Positions 28,300 through 37,349 are shown, numbered from the stretch's first letter. The stretch: DNA of 64,000 bases from Actinokineospora bangkokensis (GCF_001940455.1 NZ_MKQR01000026.1:430351-494350), one strand, 5' to 3'. A program made the numbers and translations. The notes: generated by a model from the letters alone, not told the origin.

Positions 28300-28600
28300 G
28301 GCCGCCCGCCCGTCGCAGCTCGTCCGCCACGTGGTCGTCGACGACGCGGTAGCCCCGCGCGGTGCCGCCCAGCTCGTCGCCGTACCACCGGGTGTGCTCG
28401 CACAACCGCTGCGCGGCCTGCTCCAGCGCGTGCCTGTAGCGCAGGACCGCGGCGGTCAGCTCGTCGTCCGCGGGCCACGCGTCCTCGTCGAGCCGGTCGC
28501 CCCTCCACCCCGCGCGGACGCCGTCCACCACCGACAGCGCAACCCTGGCGGCGCGCTCCAGCTCTTCCGGGTCGACGGAGAAGCCCTGGTGCTCGGTCAT
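28292..28600 (-). CDS. EspC/WXG100-like putative type VII secretion target
   Basis: A 102-residue all-helical protein: FSVDPEELERAARVALSVVDGVRAGWRG, then ELTAAVLRYRHALEQAAQRLCEHTRWYGDELGGTARGYRVVDDHVADELRR. The size, the FxVDPxxL start and the Y-D-D-x-x spacing near the C-terminus resemble EspC-type ESX secretion targets. The ATG overlaps the stop of the upstream gene by one base (TGATG). There is no ESX secretion machinery in the window. Confidence 0.65.
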   Translation of the reverse strand: MTEHQGFSVDPEELERAARVALSVVDGVRAGWRGDRLDEDAWPADDELTAAVLRYRHALEQAAQRLCEHTRWYGDELGGTARGYRVVDDHVADELRRAGGRD

Positions 28601-29397
28601 CACGCCCGCCAGTCCCGGATGCTGTGCAGCTCGGTCGCGGACAGGTGCCGCCCGGCCGGGGCGAGCCGGGACCCGAGCGGGTCGAACGCCAGCCCGACCC
28701 CGCTCGCCCTGGCCATCGCGAGGACGCGCCGCCCCTGGGCCGCGGCGCGCCGTTCCCGCGGACCCGCGCCGACCCGCCGCTCGTAGTCCCACAGCAGCTC
28801 GGCCGAGGAGAAGACGCAGACCACCTCGCCGAACCGGTCGGTCCGGGTGACCCGGACGGCGTCCCCCTCGGCCAGGAAGTGCAGCTCCATGCCCGGCAGG
28901 GCGTCGACCAGCGGCACCCGCTCCCCCGCCGCGGTGATGACCGCGGTGCGCTGGGCGGGCTCGGTCCCCATGGCGTACCTGGCCTCCTGCTGGGCCATGC
29001 GCAGGACCACCTCGGCCTCGGGCGGGGGGAGCGGACCGGCCAGGGCCAGCCCGAAGGAGCCGTTGAGGTGGTCCTCCAGCACCCGCTCGGCGCTGCGGCC
29101 GCCGTACCCGCGGCCGAGCCGCCGGGCGAGGAGCTCGCGGCGCTTCCCGAGGCCCAGCCCGGTCAGCTCCGGGTCCTGGTCGAGGTTGTAGGAGGTGCGC
29201 AGCACCAGCACCGACCTGCGGTCGCCGCAGTGGTGGGCGATCAGCCCCCCGACCTGCCAGATGACCTTGGCCCGCAGTTCGTGGGCGGTGTCCCGGGCGG
29301 TGGCGTGGAACAGGCGCGCACCGGTCTCCCCCAGCGCGCGCCGCAGGTCGGACCTGCGCACCCCCGCGCCCTTGTAGAGGAATCCCATCGGAGGCAT
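28600..29397 (-). CDS. Unrecognised protein, first gene of a type VII substrate-like module
   Basis: A 265-residue protein I do not recognise. The ATG at 29397 is chosen for AAGGGCGG about eight bases upstream; a longer reading from 29574 enters AT-richer, non-coding-looking DNA. It has no signal peptide or membrane segment. Notable stretches are FLYKGAGVRRSDLRRALGETGARLFHA, GLIAHHCGDRRSVLVLRTSYNLDQDPEL and VFSSAELLWDYERRVGAGPRERR. It leads a tightly packed operon with two WXG100/EspC-like proteins and an HTH protein, so a role in or alongside type VII secretion is possible but unproven. Confidence 0.6.
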   Translation of the reverse strand: MPPMGFLYKGAGVRRSDLRRALGETGARLFHATARDTAHELRAKVIWQVGGLIAHHCGDRRSVLVLRTSYNLDQDPELTGLGLGKRRELLARRLGRGYGGRSAERVLEDHLNGSFGLALAGPLPPPEAEVVLRMAQQEARYAMGTEPAQRTAVITAAGERVPLVDALPGMELHFLAEGDAVRVTRTDRFGEVVCVFSSAELLWDYERRVGAGPRERRAAAQGRRVLAMARASGVGLAFDPLGSRLAPAGRHLSATELHSIRDWRA

Positions 29398-29854
29398 TGT
29401 CGACAAACCGCCCTTGGCAATGGAGAAGCTGCTTGTGGGCTCAATACGGTAGCGGATGCCCGACAACGGTTCATTTCGGATTGCACTCCCACGATCGACC
29501 GTCGCGGGGTGGCGAATTCTCGCCACGAAACCGCCCACGACGCCCGCGAGCGGCCGGCCGCGAGTGTCCGACACCGGTCTCGCCGGGATTTCGCACCCGA
29601 GACGACCAGCTCACGACAACACCGCCCGGCCGCGCGAGATGGCCGACCGGAGCGCGGGCGGAGCTGGTGCCGCCCACCGCAGGCCGCGACTGTCCGCAGG
29701 TGTCCGCACACCCCCGCCACATCCCGGCGTCGATCCGCGGCGAAAGCGCCAGGACACCGCCCGGGAACTCCTTTGCCGGCAGACCACCGGCACCTTGAAT
29801 GAAATGCAGCGACGTCGTCGCACCACCGATTAATCGACTTCGAGAGGACCGGAC
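29398..29854. other. 457-base gap with lower GC, divergent promoters
   Basis: No convincing gene. The stretch is visibly less GC-rich than its surroundings (for example TTCATTTCGGATTGCACTCC) and lies between two divergent genes, so it should hold both promoters. A short hairpin GCCGG-CAGACCA-CCGGC lies just before the small membrane gene. Short reading frames in several phases show no codon bias. Confidence 0.5.
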
Positions 29855-30055
29855 ATGGTGATGCTGGTGTTGACCTGCGGAGTGGCGACGCTGCTCAGCT
29901 TGGCGATCGCGGCGGGCTTCACCGCTGTGTTCAGCAGGAGCGAGAAGAAGTCGCGCCGCGCGCAGCGCGTGCTGCGACTCGTCCTGTCAGCCCTGGTCGG
30001 CAGCACCGGTCTGCTGGCCGCGCTGGTGGTGCTCGCGGACTCCGGGTGGGGCTAG
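29855..30055 (+). CDS. Small two-helix membrane protein
   Basis: A 66-residue protein with two hydrophobic helices (VLTCGVATLLSLAIAAGFTAVF and VLRLVLSALVGSTGLLAALVVL) joined by a strongly basic loop (SRSEKKSRRAQR). AGAGGA sits seven bases before the ATG, which is good support for translation. Function unknown. A short hairpin (30058-30072) follows the stop. Confidence 0.55.
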   Translation: MVMLVLTCGVATLLSLAIAAGFTAVFSRSEKKSRRAQRVLRLVLSALVGSTGLLAALVVLADSGWG

Positions 30056-30177
30056 GGCCTGTCCTAGACAGGGCTGCGGAGCAGGGCGGCGCGGGCGCGT
30101 CCACCGCTGTGCCGACGCGCCCGGCGCCTCATCCGCGGGTGAGCGGGGGAGCCGTCCGCCAGGAGGGGGCCCGGTAG

Positions 30178-30678
30178 CTACACGCGGATGGGTCGCTGCC
30201 AGAGGGGGCGGATCCGCAGCGGGCCCTGCCTGCGCAACCAGTAGACCAGGCCCCCCGCGACCACCCAGCCGATGAGCACCGTGGTGCTGACCGGCAGGAC
30301 GGTGAGGGTGGCCCCGCGCCCCGCGACCCGGACGAGGTCGGGGTTGCGCTGGTCGTACTCGACCCGGACGACCTGGCCCTCTTCGAGGAGTTCGGGGTAG
30401 AGCACACCCACCCCGGGCGTGTGGTCCGCGCCGTCGGGGGTCTGGAAGCGGACGAGGGTGCGGTTGAAGCCGACGCTGAGGACCTCCGCGTCAGCGCGGC
30501 CGGTGTTGGACTCGATGGCCCTGTCCTCGGTGAAGGCCCCGATGACCAGCAGCAGGCCGAGCAGGGTCAACACCCCGGCCACGGCCAGCGCCGCGATCGC
30601 CACCGCCCGCCGCACCGGCTGGGTGCGCTCCGCGCGGTCGACCGGGGTGGGCTCGCGGACCTCCTGCTCAGCTGGCAC
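30178..30678 (-). CDS. DUF3592 membrane protein
   Basis: A 166-residue protein with two membrane segments (AVAIAALAVAGVLTLLGLLLVIGAF and LPVSTTVLIGWVVAGGLVYWL) flanking an extracytoplasmic domain with the DUF3592 pattern: GRADAEVLSVGFNRTLVRFQTPDG and VRVEYDQRNPDLVRVAG. The GTG at 30678 has no ribosome site but is preceded by TACCCT with exactly six bases between, suggesting a leaderless transcript. Function unknown. Confidence 0.75.
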   Translation of the reverse strand: MPAEQEVREPTPVDRAERTQPVRRAVAIAALAVAGVLTLLGLLLVIGAFTEDRAIESNTGRADAEVLSVGFNRTLVRFQTPDGADHTPGVGVLYPELLEEGQVVRVEYDQRNPDLVRVAGRGATLTVLPVSTTVLIGWVVAGGLVYWLRRQGPLRIRPLWQRPIRV

Positions 30679-30861
30679 ACGGCGAGGGTAGCGGGGCGGC
30701 CTGCGACCACGGGTCGGAAAGGCACCGCAGGGCAGGTGGCGCGGGGCGGGCAGGCGGCACGCGCGGTGGCGCGAGGGGCGGGCGGGCAGGGTGGACCACG
30801 CGGTCGTGCACGAAATGGGCGGTATGCCGCCCTCGTCCGGGTGGCGAATTATGCTCGCACC

Positions 30862-32412
30862 ATGCGCACGAGGGCGAGGTCGACGCGGGACACCGTCGCC
30901 GGTGTCCTGGTGCTCGTCGCGCTGGTGGCGCTGCCGCTGCTGTCGGTGCGGTTGATCGGGGTCATCCACGCCCAGGCCGCCCCGGCGGTCGCGGTGCCGA
31001 CCACCACCCCCGCCCCGACGACGCCCGCCGAGGTGCCGATCGCGTGGACGGCCGAGCAGGCTCGGCGGGCGTTGGCCGCCGGGTCGGTCGCCCGGCTGCC
31101 CGGGGCGCCCGCGGTGGTGGACGAGGCGGCGCTGCGGCCGGTGCTGGCCCGCACCGGGTGGCGGGTGCTGCTGCTGCCGTTCACCGGCTCGGACGGCCGG
31201 GAGCGCCACCGCGGTGAGCTGGACCGGTTGCGCGCGGCCCTCGGCGGCGACGACCGGCTGGTGGTGGTCAGCGGGTTGCGCGTGGAGGCGGGACGCAGCC
31301 ACCAGCTGATCGGGCCCCGGGACATGGCGGAGGTCGCCGCGGTGCTCGGCACCGCCGACGTCACCGAGCCCGTCCTGTCCGCGGTGCTCGACGGCCACGT
31401 GCGGGCCACGCCGGACCCGGTCCCCGCGGGGGGCGTGGACGAGGTGGCGGCGGCGCTGGCGAGCACCGGCCGCTACACCGCCCCCGGCCTCGCCCCCGTC
31501 GGCCCCGCCCCGGACGCCCTGGTCGCGGTGCTGCCCGCGGGTCAGCCCACCGACCTGACCGCCCGGCTGGGCGAGCGCTTCCCCGGCGAGCGGGTCGTGG
31601 TGGTGCGGGGGCGCTGGGTGGAGGTGGCGGGCCCGGACCCGGACCTGGTGCGCACGGCGGTGACCGCCTACTACGGGCGCAGCTACTTCCGCCTCGCCGA
31701 GTGGGGCCCGGACCCGCTGGCCCTGGGGTCGCTGGTGCTGGCCGAGGTCGACCAGGCCCTGGCCGCCCGCGCGGCGGCGGCCACCGCCCCGGCGGTCGAC
31801 GACCAGCCGCCCGCGTGGCGCTCCGCGGCCCTGCCGTGGGCGCTGGCCTGCGCCGCGGTGCTGCTGGTGGGGGTGCCCGCCGCGCTGCGCCTGCGCCCGG
31901 CCCGCCGCCGCCTGGCCAGGGCCGAGGCTGACCTGCTCCTGCGCGACCACCTGGCCGCCGAGGTCGCCGCCCTGGCCGCCGACCTGGCCACGGTGCGCGC
32001 CCACAGCCGCCCCCACGCCGAACTGCCCACGAGCGCGGCCACCCAGCGCGCCACCGCCCCAGCCCCCGGCCTCGCCGACCTGCGCACCGACACCACCCAG
32101 CACGCCGAGCACCACGGCGGCACCGCAGCCGCGACCAGGACGCACGGCCACGGCACCGACCCGCTCACCAGCGTCACCGACCAGCAGGTCGAAGCCCACG
32201 GCCTGCGGCTCGACCACGCCGACCCAGCCGCCGACCCGCCCAGGGCGCGCACGCGCAGCCACGACCCCGCTGACCTGCTCGCGGATGCCGCCGTCGAGCA
32301 CGCCAGGGCCCGGGACCTGCTACTCGACGGCGCCGACCCCGCCGCGGTCCAGGCGGCGGTGGCAGCCGCCCGCGCGGCGCTGGACGAGGTGCGCTTCGGG
32401 GTGTCGGTGTGA
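30862..32412 (+). CDS. Membrane protein with large extracytoplasmic domain, function unknown
   Basis: A 516-residue protein with an N-terminal helix (TVAGVLVLVALVALPLLSVRLIGVI), an extracytoplasmic region of about 280 residues, a second helix (LPWALACAAVLLVGVPAAL, about residue 320) and an Ala/His/Thr-rich cytoplasmic tail. The ATG at 30862 is preceded by TATGCT six bases upstream, a likely leaderless promoter. The following gene overlaps it by four bases and has a similar two-helix layout, so the two probably work together. I do not recognise the family. Confidence 0.65.
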   Translation: MRTRARSTRDTVAGVLVLVALVALPLLSVRLIGVIHAQAAPAVAVPTTTPAPTTPAEVPIAWTAEQARRALAAGSVARLPGAPAVVDEAALRPVLARTGWRVLLLPFTGSDGRERHRGELDRLRAALGGDDRLVVVSGLRVEAGRSHQLIGPRDMAEVAAVLGTADVTEPVLSAVLDGHVRATPDPVPAGGVDEVAAALASTGRYTAPGLAPVGPAPDALVAVLPAGQPTDLTARLGERFPGERVVVVRGRWVEVAGPDPDLVRTAVTAYYGRSYFRLAEWGPDPLALGSLVLAEVDQALAARAAAATAPAVDDQPPAWRSAALPWALACAAVLLVGVPAALRLRPARRRLARAEADLLLRDHLAAEVAALAADLATVRAHSRPHAELPTSAATQRATAPAPGLADLRTDTTQHAEHHGGTAAATRTHGHGTDPLTSVTDQQVEAHGLRLDHADPAADPPRARTRSHDPADLLADAAVEHARARDLLLDGADPAAVQAAVAAARAALDEVRFGVSV

Positions 32413-33287
32413 CCGAGCGGGGCGCGCGGGCGCAGCGCCGGACGGTGGTGCGCCGGTGGCTCACCGCCGCGGGGGTGGTCGTGGTCCTCTGGCTCACCGC
32501 CACCGACCTGCTCCTGCTGTTCTCCCCCGCCCGTTCCGCCGTGCACACCCTCGACCACGACGTCGTGTTCGTGGGCGAGGGCTCCGGGGGCGTGGACGCG
32601 GACGGCGTGCGGGCCGCTTTCGGTGACCGCCCGCTGACGATGGCGGTGCTGGTCGGTGACCCGCGCGCGCCCCTCGACCCCGAGGAGACCTGCACGACCA
32701 TCGCCGCCCACCTGCACGGCGCCATGACCGCCGTGCTCGTCGACGGTGCCTTCGCCGCCGGGTGCCAGAGCCCCGACTTCCCCACCACGGTCGACCGCTT
32801 CAGCTGGGGCATGGCCACCTGGGCCCGGCACGCGGACACCACGCAGTTCCTCGACGGCGACCACCGCGCCCAGGCGGAGCAGTTGGCGGCGCTCTACGAC
32901 GCGGAGGTCGCGGCGGGCCGGGTGCTGCGCGACTCGCGGGCCCTGCGCTTCCCGGGGTTGCGGTACGCGCTGGCCGGGGTGCTGCTGGTGCTGACGATCG
33001 CCGCCGCGCACGTGACCGCGCTGGTCGTCGACCGGGTGGTGTCGGGGGTGGCGGCGCGGCAGCGGGCCCGGCAGGAGTGGCAGGGCCACCGGACCGAGAC
33101 CGCGCACGCGCTCGCGTCGTTGGGCGAGCGGTTGGCGACCAGCCCGCCCGGGCCGGACCTGCCGGAGCTGACGCGCGCCTACCGGCGGGCGCTGTCGGCG
33201 TGGCAGTCGGTGCGGCCCGGGGAGCGGTGGGACGTCGTGGACAGGCAGGTCCGCGTCCTGCGGGAGCGGCTGGGGATCACAGGGTGA
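32409..33287 (+). CDS. Two-helix membrane protein paired with the preceding gene
   Basis: A 292-residue protein with an N-terminal helix (TAAGVVVVLWLTATDLLLLF), an extracytoplasmic domain containing two cysteines (ETCTTI and AAGCQSP) that could form a disulphide, a second helix (YALAGVLLVLTIAAAHVTALVV) and a cytoplasmic helical tail. The GTG start overlaps the upstream stop as GTGA, so it is translationally coupled. Its 3' end overlaps menA, on the other strand, by eleven bases. Family not recognised. Confidence 0.65.
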   Translation: MTERGARAQRRTVVRRWLTAAGVVVVLWLTATDLLLLFSPARSAVHTLDHDVVFVGEGSGGVDADGVRAAFGDRPLTMAVLVGDPRAPLDPEETCTTIAAHLHGAMTAVLVDGAFAAGCQSPDFPTTVDRFSWGMATWARHADTTQFLDGDHRAQAEQLAALYDAEVAAGRVLRDSRALRFPGLRYALAGVLLVLTIAAAHVTALVVDRVVSGVAARQRARQEWQGHRTETAHALASLGERLATSPPGPDLPELTRAYRRALSAWQSVRPGERWDVVDRQVRVLRERLGITG

Positions 33288-34146
33288 GGGCGCCGGTGGT
33301 CACCACGGCCCAGAGCAGCATCGCCAGCCCGGTCTGCTTGAGCACCGGGATCAGCGCCATCCCCTCGCGCCGCCCCAGCACGATCTGCAGGGCCGGGACG
33401 ACGAGCACCGCCGCGACGAACGCGACCAGGGCCACCGGGGAGTAGAAGGCCAGGCCGATGCTCACCAGGAACGGCAGCCCCACCAGCCCGGCGTAGAGCA
33501 GCCGGGTCCGCTCCTCCCCCAGCCGCACGGCCAGGGTGTTCTTGCCCGCCACCCGGTCGGTGGGCACGTCGCGCAGGTTGTTGGCCACCAGGACGGCCGC
33601 GGAGAAGCCGCCCATGGCCAGGGCGCCGCCGACGCCGATCCAGCTGATGGCGCCGGTCTGGACGTACTCGGTGCCCAGGACGGCGACCAGGCCGAAGAAC
33701 AGGAAGACGGCGACCTCGCCCCAGCCGGAGTAGCCGTAGGGCTTGTCGCCGCCGGTGTAGTACCAGGCGCCCGCGATGCTCAGGGCGCCGAGGAGCAGCA
33801 GCCACCAGTAGCCGGAGAGGACGACCAGGGCGAGGCCCGCCAGGGCGCCGACGCCGAAGCAGGCGAAGGCGGCGTACTTGACCGCGGCGGGGTTGGCGGC
33901 GCCGGAGCCGACGAGGCGCAGGGGGCCGACGCGGTCGGTGTCGGTGCCGCGGATGCCGTCGGAGTAGTCGTTGGCGTAGTTGACCCCCACCTGCAGGGAC
34001 AGGGAGACCACGAGCGCGAGCAGGGCCCGGGGCCAGGAGAACTGGTCGGCGGCCGCGGCCGCGCCCGCCCCCAGGACCACGGGGGCCACCGAGTTGGGCA
34101 GGGTCCTGACCCGTGCTCCTTCGATCCACTGCGCCGCTGTCGCCAT
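33277..34146 (-). CDS. menA: 1,4-dihydroxy-2-naphthoate polyprenyltransferase
   Basis: A 289-residue UbiA-superfamily membrane enzyme that attaches the polyprenyl chain to dihydroxynaphthoate, giving demethylmenaquinone. About eight or nine helices are visible. The two Asp-rich metal/diphosphate motifs are NDYSDGIRGTDTDR (residues 59-72) and NNLRDVPTDRVAGKNT (near 195). The ATG at 34146 is preceded by GGTGGAAG at a reasonable distance; an in-frame ATG nine bases upstream is too close to that site. The chain donor could come from the polyprenyl synthase at 1673-2689. Confidence 0.94.
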   Translation of the reverse strand: MATAAQWIEGARVRTLPNSVAPVVLGAGAAAAADQFSWPRALLALVVSLSLQVGVNYANDYSDGIRGTDTDRVGPLRLVGSGAANPAAVKYAAFACFGVGALAGLALVVLSGYWWLLLLGALSIAGAWYYTGGDKPYGYSGWGEVAVFLFFGLVAVLGTEYVQTGAISWIGVGGALAMGGFSAAVLVANNLRDVPTDRVAGKNTLAVRLGEERTRLLYAGLVGLPFLVSIGLAFYSPVALVAFVAAVLVVPALQIVLGRREGMALIPVLKQTGLAMLLWAVVTTGALTL

Positions 34147-34244
34147 GCCGGTCATCTTCCACCGGCGGCCCCGGGGCGGCTGCCGGTGGTCGCCGCTTTG
34201 TGGCCGGGGGCACCAGGCCTCGCCCCGCGAGGGGGCACCCCGCT

Positions 34245-34363
34245 GACGGACGGCCTTGATGCCAAGCCGGGGACGAGGAGCGGACAGAACACACCGCGCC
34301 AAGCCCGGCACCCCTCCCCCACCGACAGACGGCCGTGGCGCCAAGCCGGGGACGATGCCGGGC
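34245..34363. repeat. Direct repeat of about 36 bases with 79-base period
   Basis: The sequence GACxGACGGCC...GCCAAGCCGGGGACGA begins at 34245 and again at 34324, differing at a few bases. It lies in the 248-base gap between the acetyltransferase stop and the menA start. No mobile-element ends were seen; it looks like a local tandem duplication that has since diverged. Confidence 0.6.
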
Positions 34364-34394
34364 GGGGACGAGGGGGTGGGTGGCGGGAAAATAT

Positions 34395-35132
34395 TCAACA
34401 GTCGTGGCGGACCCAGACGTTGGGCTCGATGTAGGTGGCGGTGCCGTCGCGCGGGTCGACCCGGACGGGGGTCAGGGCCTCGGGGACCAGGACCTCCCCG
34501 TCGGTGTCGAAGGGCAGGCCCGTCCACTCGCGCCAGGAGGCCAGCGGGGCGGAGATGGTCATGGAGTAGGGGGCGACGGAGTCGATGCGCCCGCCCGCGC
34601 GCACGTGGACGCGCAGCCACGGGTCCTTGGGCAGGCCGTCGTCGCGGACGCGGTGGGCGTACTCGTCGATGGGGGCGTGCGGGTGCTTGTGCTTGTGGTT
34701 GGGGCGGACGGGGGCGACGAGTTCGGTGAAGCCGAGCCTGCGGGCGTTGGCGCGCATGGCGCCGAGCATCACCGCGGACAAGCCGGTGCCGCGCAGGTCG
34801 GTCTGGACCAGGATCTCCAGGGCGGAGACGTGGTCGGGGTCGCGGCCGATGAGCCGGTCGACCGCCGAGCGGGTGATGACCGCGTCCCAGCCGCCCGCGG
34901 GCAGGTCGCCGTCCCAGTGGAAGGGGACGGTGTAGGCCTTGGCGACGAGCCGTTCGGGGTGGTCGGCGTCGTAGGCCATGAGGACGTGCTCGGCGTAGTG
35001 CTGGGTCGTGGCGGCGTAGTAGAGGCTGCCGGTGGCGTCCTGCTGCATGAAGGTGGGCCAGCCGCTGGGGAACTCGTCCAGCAGCGGTTCGAGGTCGGGG
35101 CGGGCGGCGAGGGTGGTGATGGCCAGGTCCAC
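34395..35132 (-). CDS. GNAT-like N-acetyltransferase
   Basis: A 245-residue protein. The middle (ALEILVQTDLRGTGLSAVMLGAMRANARRLGFTELVAPVRPN) has the strand, R-G-T-G-L loop and helix of a GNAT acetyl-CoA-binding motif A. The C-terminus (DSVAPYSMTISAPLASWREWTGLPFDTDGEVLVPEALTPV) is an additional domain. The GTG at 35132 is the first start after the non-coding gap. It sits between menE and menA on the same strand and may share their transcript; a role in menaquinone synthesis is not implied by its fold. Confidence 0.7.
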   Translation of the reverse strand: MDLAITTLAARPDLEPLLDEFPSGWPTFMQQDATGSLYYAATTQHYAEHVLMAYDADHPERLVAKAYTVPFHWDGDLPAGGWDAVITRSAVDRLIGRDPDHVSALEILVQTDLRGTGLSAVMLGAMRANARRLGFTELVAPVRPNHKHKHPHAPIDEYAHRVRDDGLPKDPWLRVHVRAGGRIDSVAPYSMTISAPLASWREWTGLPFDTDGEVLVPEALTPVRVDPRDGTATYIEPNVWVRHDC

Positions 35133-35166
35133 AGCGGACGAACCTAACCGCCGCCGCCCGGTCGCG

Positions 35167-36279
35167 TCACCTGGGTTCCGCGAGCAGCGCCGCGACGGCG
35201 GACCGGTCGACCTTGCCGGGCCCGCGCAGCGGCAGCTCCGCCACCAGGAGCACCTGCTTGGGGGTGGCCGCGGCGCCCAGCTCGGCCCGCACGGCCGCCA
35301 GCGCCGCGGGCACGTCCGCGCCGTCCGCGACCACCAGCGCCGCGCCGACGCGCTGCCCCCACTCCGGGTCCGCCACGCCTGCCACGCACGCATCCAGCAC
35401 GCCGTCCTGGCTGGTCAGGACGCGTTCGACGGCGGCGGGCGGCACCTTCTCGCCACCGGTGTTGATCACGTCGTCGGCGCGCCCCAGGACGGTGAGCACC
35501 CCGCCGTCGAGGCGGCCGAGGTCGTTGGTGCGGAACCAGCCACCGGCGAACGCGGGGTGGTCGGGGTCGAGCCGGTACCCGGCGGCGAGGGTGGGGCCCG
35601 CGATCCGGACCACCCCGTCCACCACCTCGACGCGCACCCCGTCCAGCGGCACGCCGTCGTAGACGCAGCCGCCGGAGGTCTCGCTCATGCCGTAGGTGGT
35701 GCGCACGGCGGCACCGGCGTCGCGGGCGCGGGCCAGCAGCGCGGGCGGGGTCGCGGCGCCGCCGACCAGCACGCCGTCGAAGGCGCGCAGGGCGTCCAGC
35801 GCGGGCCCGCCCTCGGTGAGCAGCCGCGTCAGCTGGGTGGGCACGAGCGCGGTGTAGCGGGGGCCGTCGGCGGCGAGCACGGGCGCCGCCGCCTCGACGA
35901 ACGCCGCCCCCCGGAACGGGCCGGGGGGCAGCACGGCCAGCGGGGTCCCGGCCAGTAGCGAGCGCACGACCACCTGCACGCCCGCGATGTGGTGGGCGGG
36001 CATGGCCAGCAGCCACGTGCCGGGGCCGCCGAGCCGGGCGTGCGTGGCCGTCGCGGAGGCGCGCAGGGACGCGGCGGGCAGCAGCACGCCCTTGGGCGCG
36101 CCGGTGGACCCGGAGGTCTGCACCACCAGCGCCGTGCCGGGCTCCACCGGCAGGTCGGGCCGCAGGGCCGCCGCGGACTCCCCCGGGCCGAGCGGCAGGA
36201 CCGCGGGGCCGCCGTCGAGGGCCGCGCGCAGGGCGTCGACCAGGGTCAGCGGCCCCGCCGCCGGTTCCACCACGAGCAC
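35167..36279 (-). CDS. menE: o-succinylbenzoate-CoA ligase
   Basis: A 370-residue adenylate-forming enzyme that activates o-succinylbenzoate to its CoA thioester. The core motifs are VVQTSGSTGAPKGVLL (A3, about residues 51-66), TYGMSETSGG (A5), FRTNDLGRLDGGVLTVLGRADDVINTGGEKV (A7-A8) and the C-terminal lysine in LRGPGKVDR (A10). It is shorter than the E. coli enzyme, as is usual in actinobacteria. The GTG at 36279 has AGGA eight bases upstream. It follows menB after 34 bases and is probably cotranscribed with it. Confidence 0.93.
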   Translation of the reverse strand: MLVVEPAAGPLTLVDALRAALDGGPAVLPLGPGESAAALRPDLPVEPGTALVVQTSGSTGAPKGVLLPAASLRASATATHARLGGPGTWLLAMPAHHIAGVQVVVRSLLAGTPLAVLPPGPFRGAAFVEAAAPVLAADGPRYTALVPTQLTRLLTEGGPALDALRAFDGVLVGGAATPPALLARARDAGAAVRTTYGMSETSGGCVYDGVPLDGVRVEVVDGVVRIAGPTLAAGYRLDPDHPAFAGGWFRTNDLGRLDGGVLTVLGRADDVINTGGEKVPPAAVERVLTSQDGVLDACVAGVADPEWGQRVGAALVVADGADVPAALAAVRAELGAAATPKQVLLVAELPLRGPGKVDRSAVAALLAEPR

Positions 36280-36313
36280 GGGGTCGATCCTGCCGGCCCC
36301 CGGGGCCGGTGGC

Positions 36314-37240
36314 TCAGTAGTAGTAGGGGAAGCGCGACCAGTCCGGGTCCCGCTTCTCCAGGAACGAGTCCCGGCCCTCCACCGCCTCGTCGGTCATGTA
36401 GGCCAGGCGCGTCGTCTCGCCCGCGAACACCTGCTGGCCGACCAGGCCGTCGTCGATGGCGTTGAAGGCGAACTTGAGCATCCGCTGCGCGGTCGGGGAC
36501 TTGCCGCAGACCTCCCGCGCCCACTGCACCGCGGTCGCCTCCAGCTCCGCGTGCGGGACGGCCTGGTTGACCGCGCCCATGGCCACCATGTCCTCTGCGG
36601 TGTAGGTGCGGCCCAGGAAGAAGATCTCCCTGGCGAACTTCTGCCCGACCTGCCTGGCCAGGTAGGCCGAGCCGAAGCCGCCGTCGAAGCTGCCCACGTC
36701 GGCGTCGGTCTGCTTGAACCGGGCGTGCTCGGCGCTGGCCAGGGTGAGGTCGCAGGTGACGTGCAGGCTGTGCCCGCCGCCCGCCGCCCAGCCGGGCACC
36801 ACGGCGATGACGACCTTGGGCATGAACCGGATGAGCCGCTGCACCTCCAGGATGTGCAGGCGGCCCGCGCGCGCCGGGTCGACGGTCTCGGCCGTCTCGC
36901 CGCTGGCGTACTGGTAGCCCGTGCGGCCCCGGATGCGCTGGTCGCCACCGGAGCAGAAGGCCCAGCCGCCGTCGCGGGGGGACGGGCCGTTGCCGGTGAG
37001 CAGCACGCAGCCCACGTCGGAGCTCATCCGCGCGTGGTCGAGGGCGCGGTAGAGCTCGTCGACGGTGTGCGGGCGGAAGGCGTTGCGCACCTCGGGGCGG
37101 TCGAAGGCGATGCGCACCGCGCCGACGTCGGTGGCGCGGTGGTAGGTGATGTCGGTGAAGTCGAAGCCGGGCACCTCGGTCCACTGGGCCGGGTCGAACA
37201 GCTCGGACACGCTTCGGCGGGGAACGTCCTGGTCAGCCAC
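36314..37240 (-). CDS. menB: 1,4-dihydroxy-2-naphthoyl-CoA synthase
   Basis: A 308-residue crotonase-fold enzyme that cyclises o-succinylbenzoyl-CoA. Family signatures include ITYHRATDVGAVRIAFDRPEVRNAFRP, FCSGGDQRIRG, VVPGWAAGGGHSLHVTCDLTLAS (oxyanion hole), TDADVGSFDGGFGSAYLARQVG and the C-terminal FLEKRDPDWSRFPYYY. The GTG at 37240 fits the family length. It heads the minus-strand run menB, menE, acetyltransferase, menA, so the pathway order MenB then MenA is spread over one strand, with menD opposite. Confidence 0.95.
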   Translation of the reverse strand: MADQDVPRRSVSELFDPAQWTEVPGFDFTDITYHRATDVGAVRIAFDRPEVRNAFRPHTVDELYRALDHARMSSDVGCVLLTGNGPSPRDGGWAFCSGGDQRIRGRTGYQYASGETAETVDPARAGRLHILEVQRLIRFMPKVVIAVVPGWAAGGGHSLHVTCDLTLASAEHARFKQTDADVGSFDGGFGSAYLARQVGQKFAREIFFLGRTYTAEDMVAMGAVNQAVPHAELEATAVQWAREVCGKSPTAQRMLKFAFNAIDDGLVGQQVFAGETTRLAYMTDEAVEGRDSFLEKRDPDWSRFPYYY

Positions 37241-37349
37241 GGCACCGAGGATGCCGCAGGGCGCCCCCGCCGCGCGCGCCGGGGGCGGTCGGGACCGGGG
37301 TGTGGACAACCGTTCGCGGTGGGGGCGGGGGGCGTGCCAAGCTGAACCG

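Noticed and set aside
29398..29854. Gene extension upstream of 29397 or small genes in this gap
   Set aside because: The longer in-frame reading lacks codon bias and the ribosome site is at 29397; short frames in the gap are inconsistent between phases.
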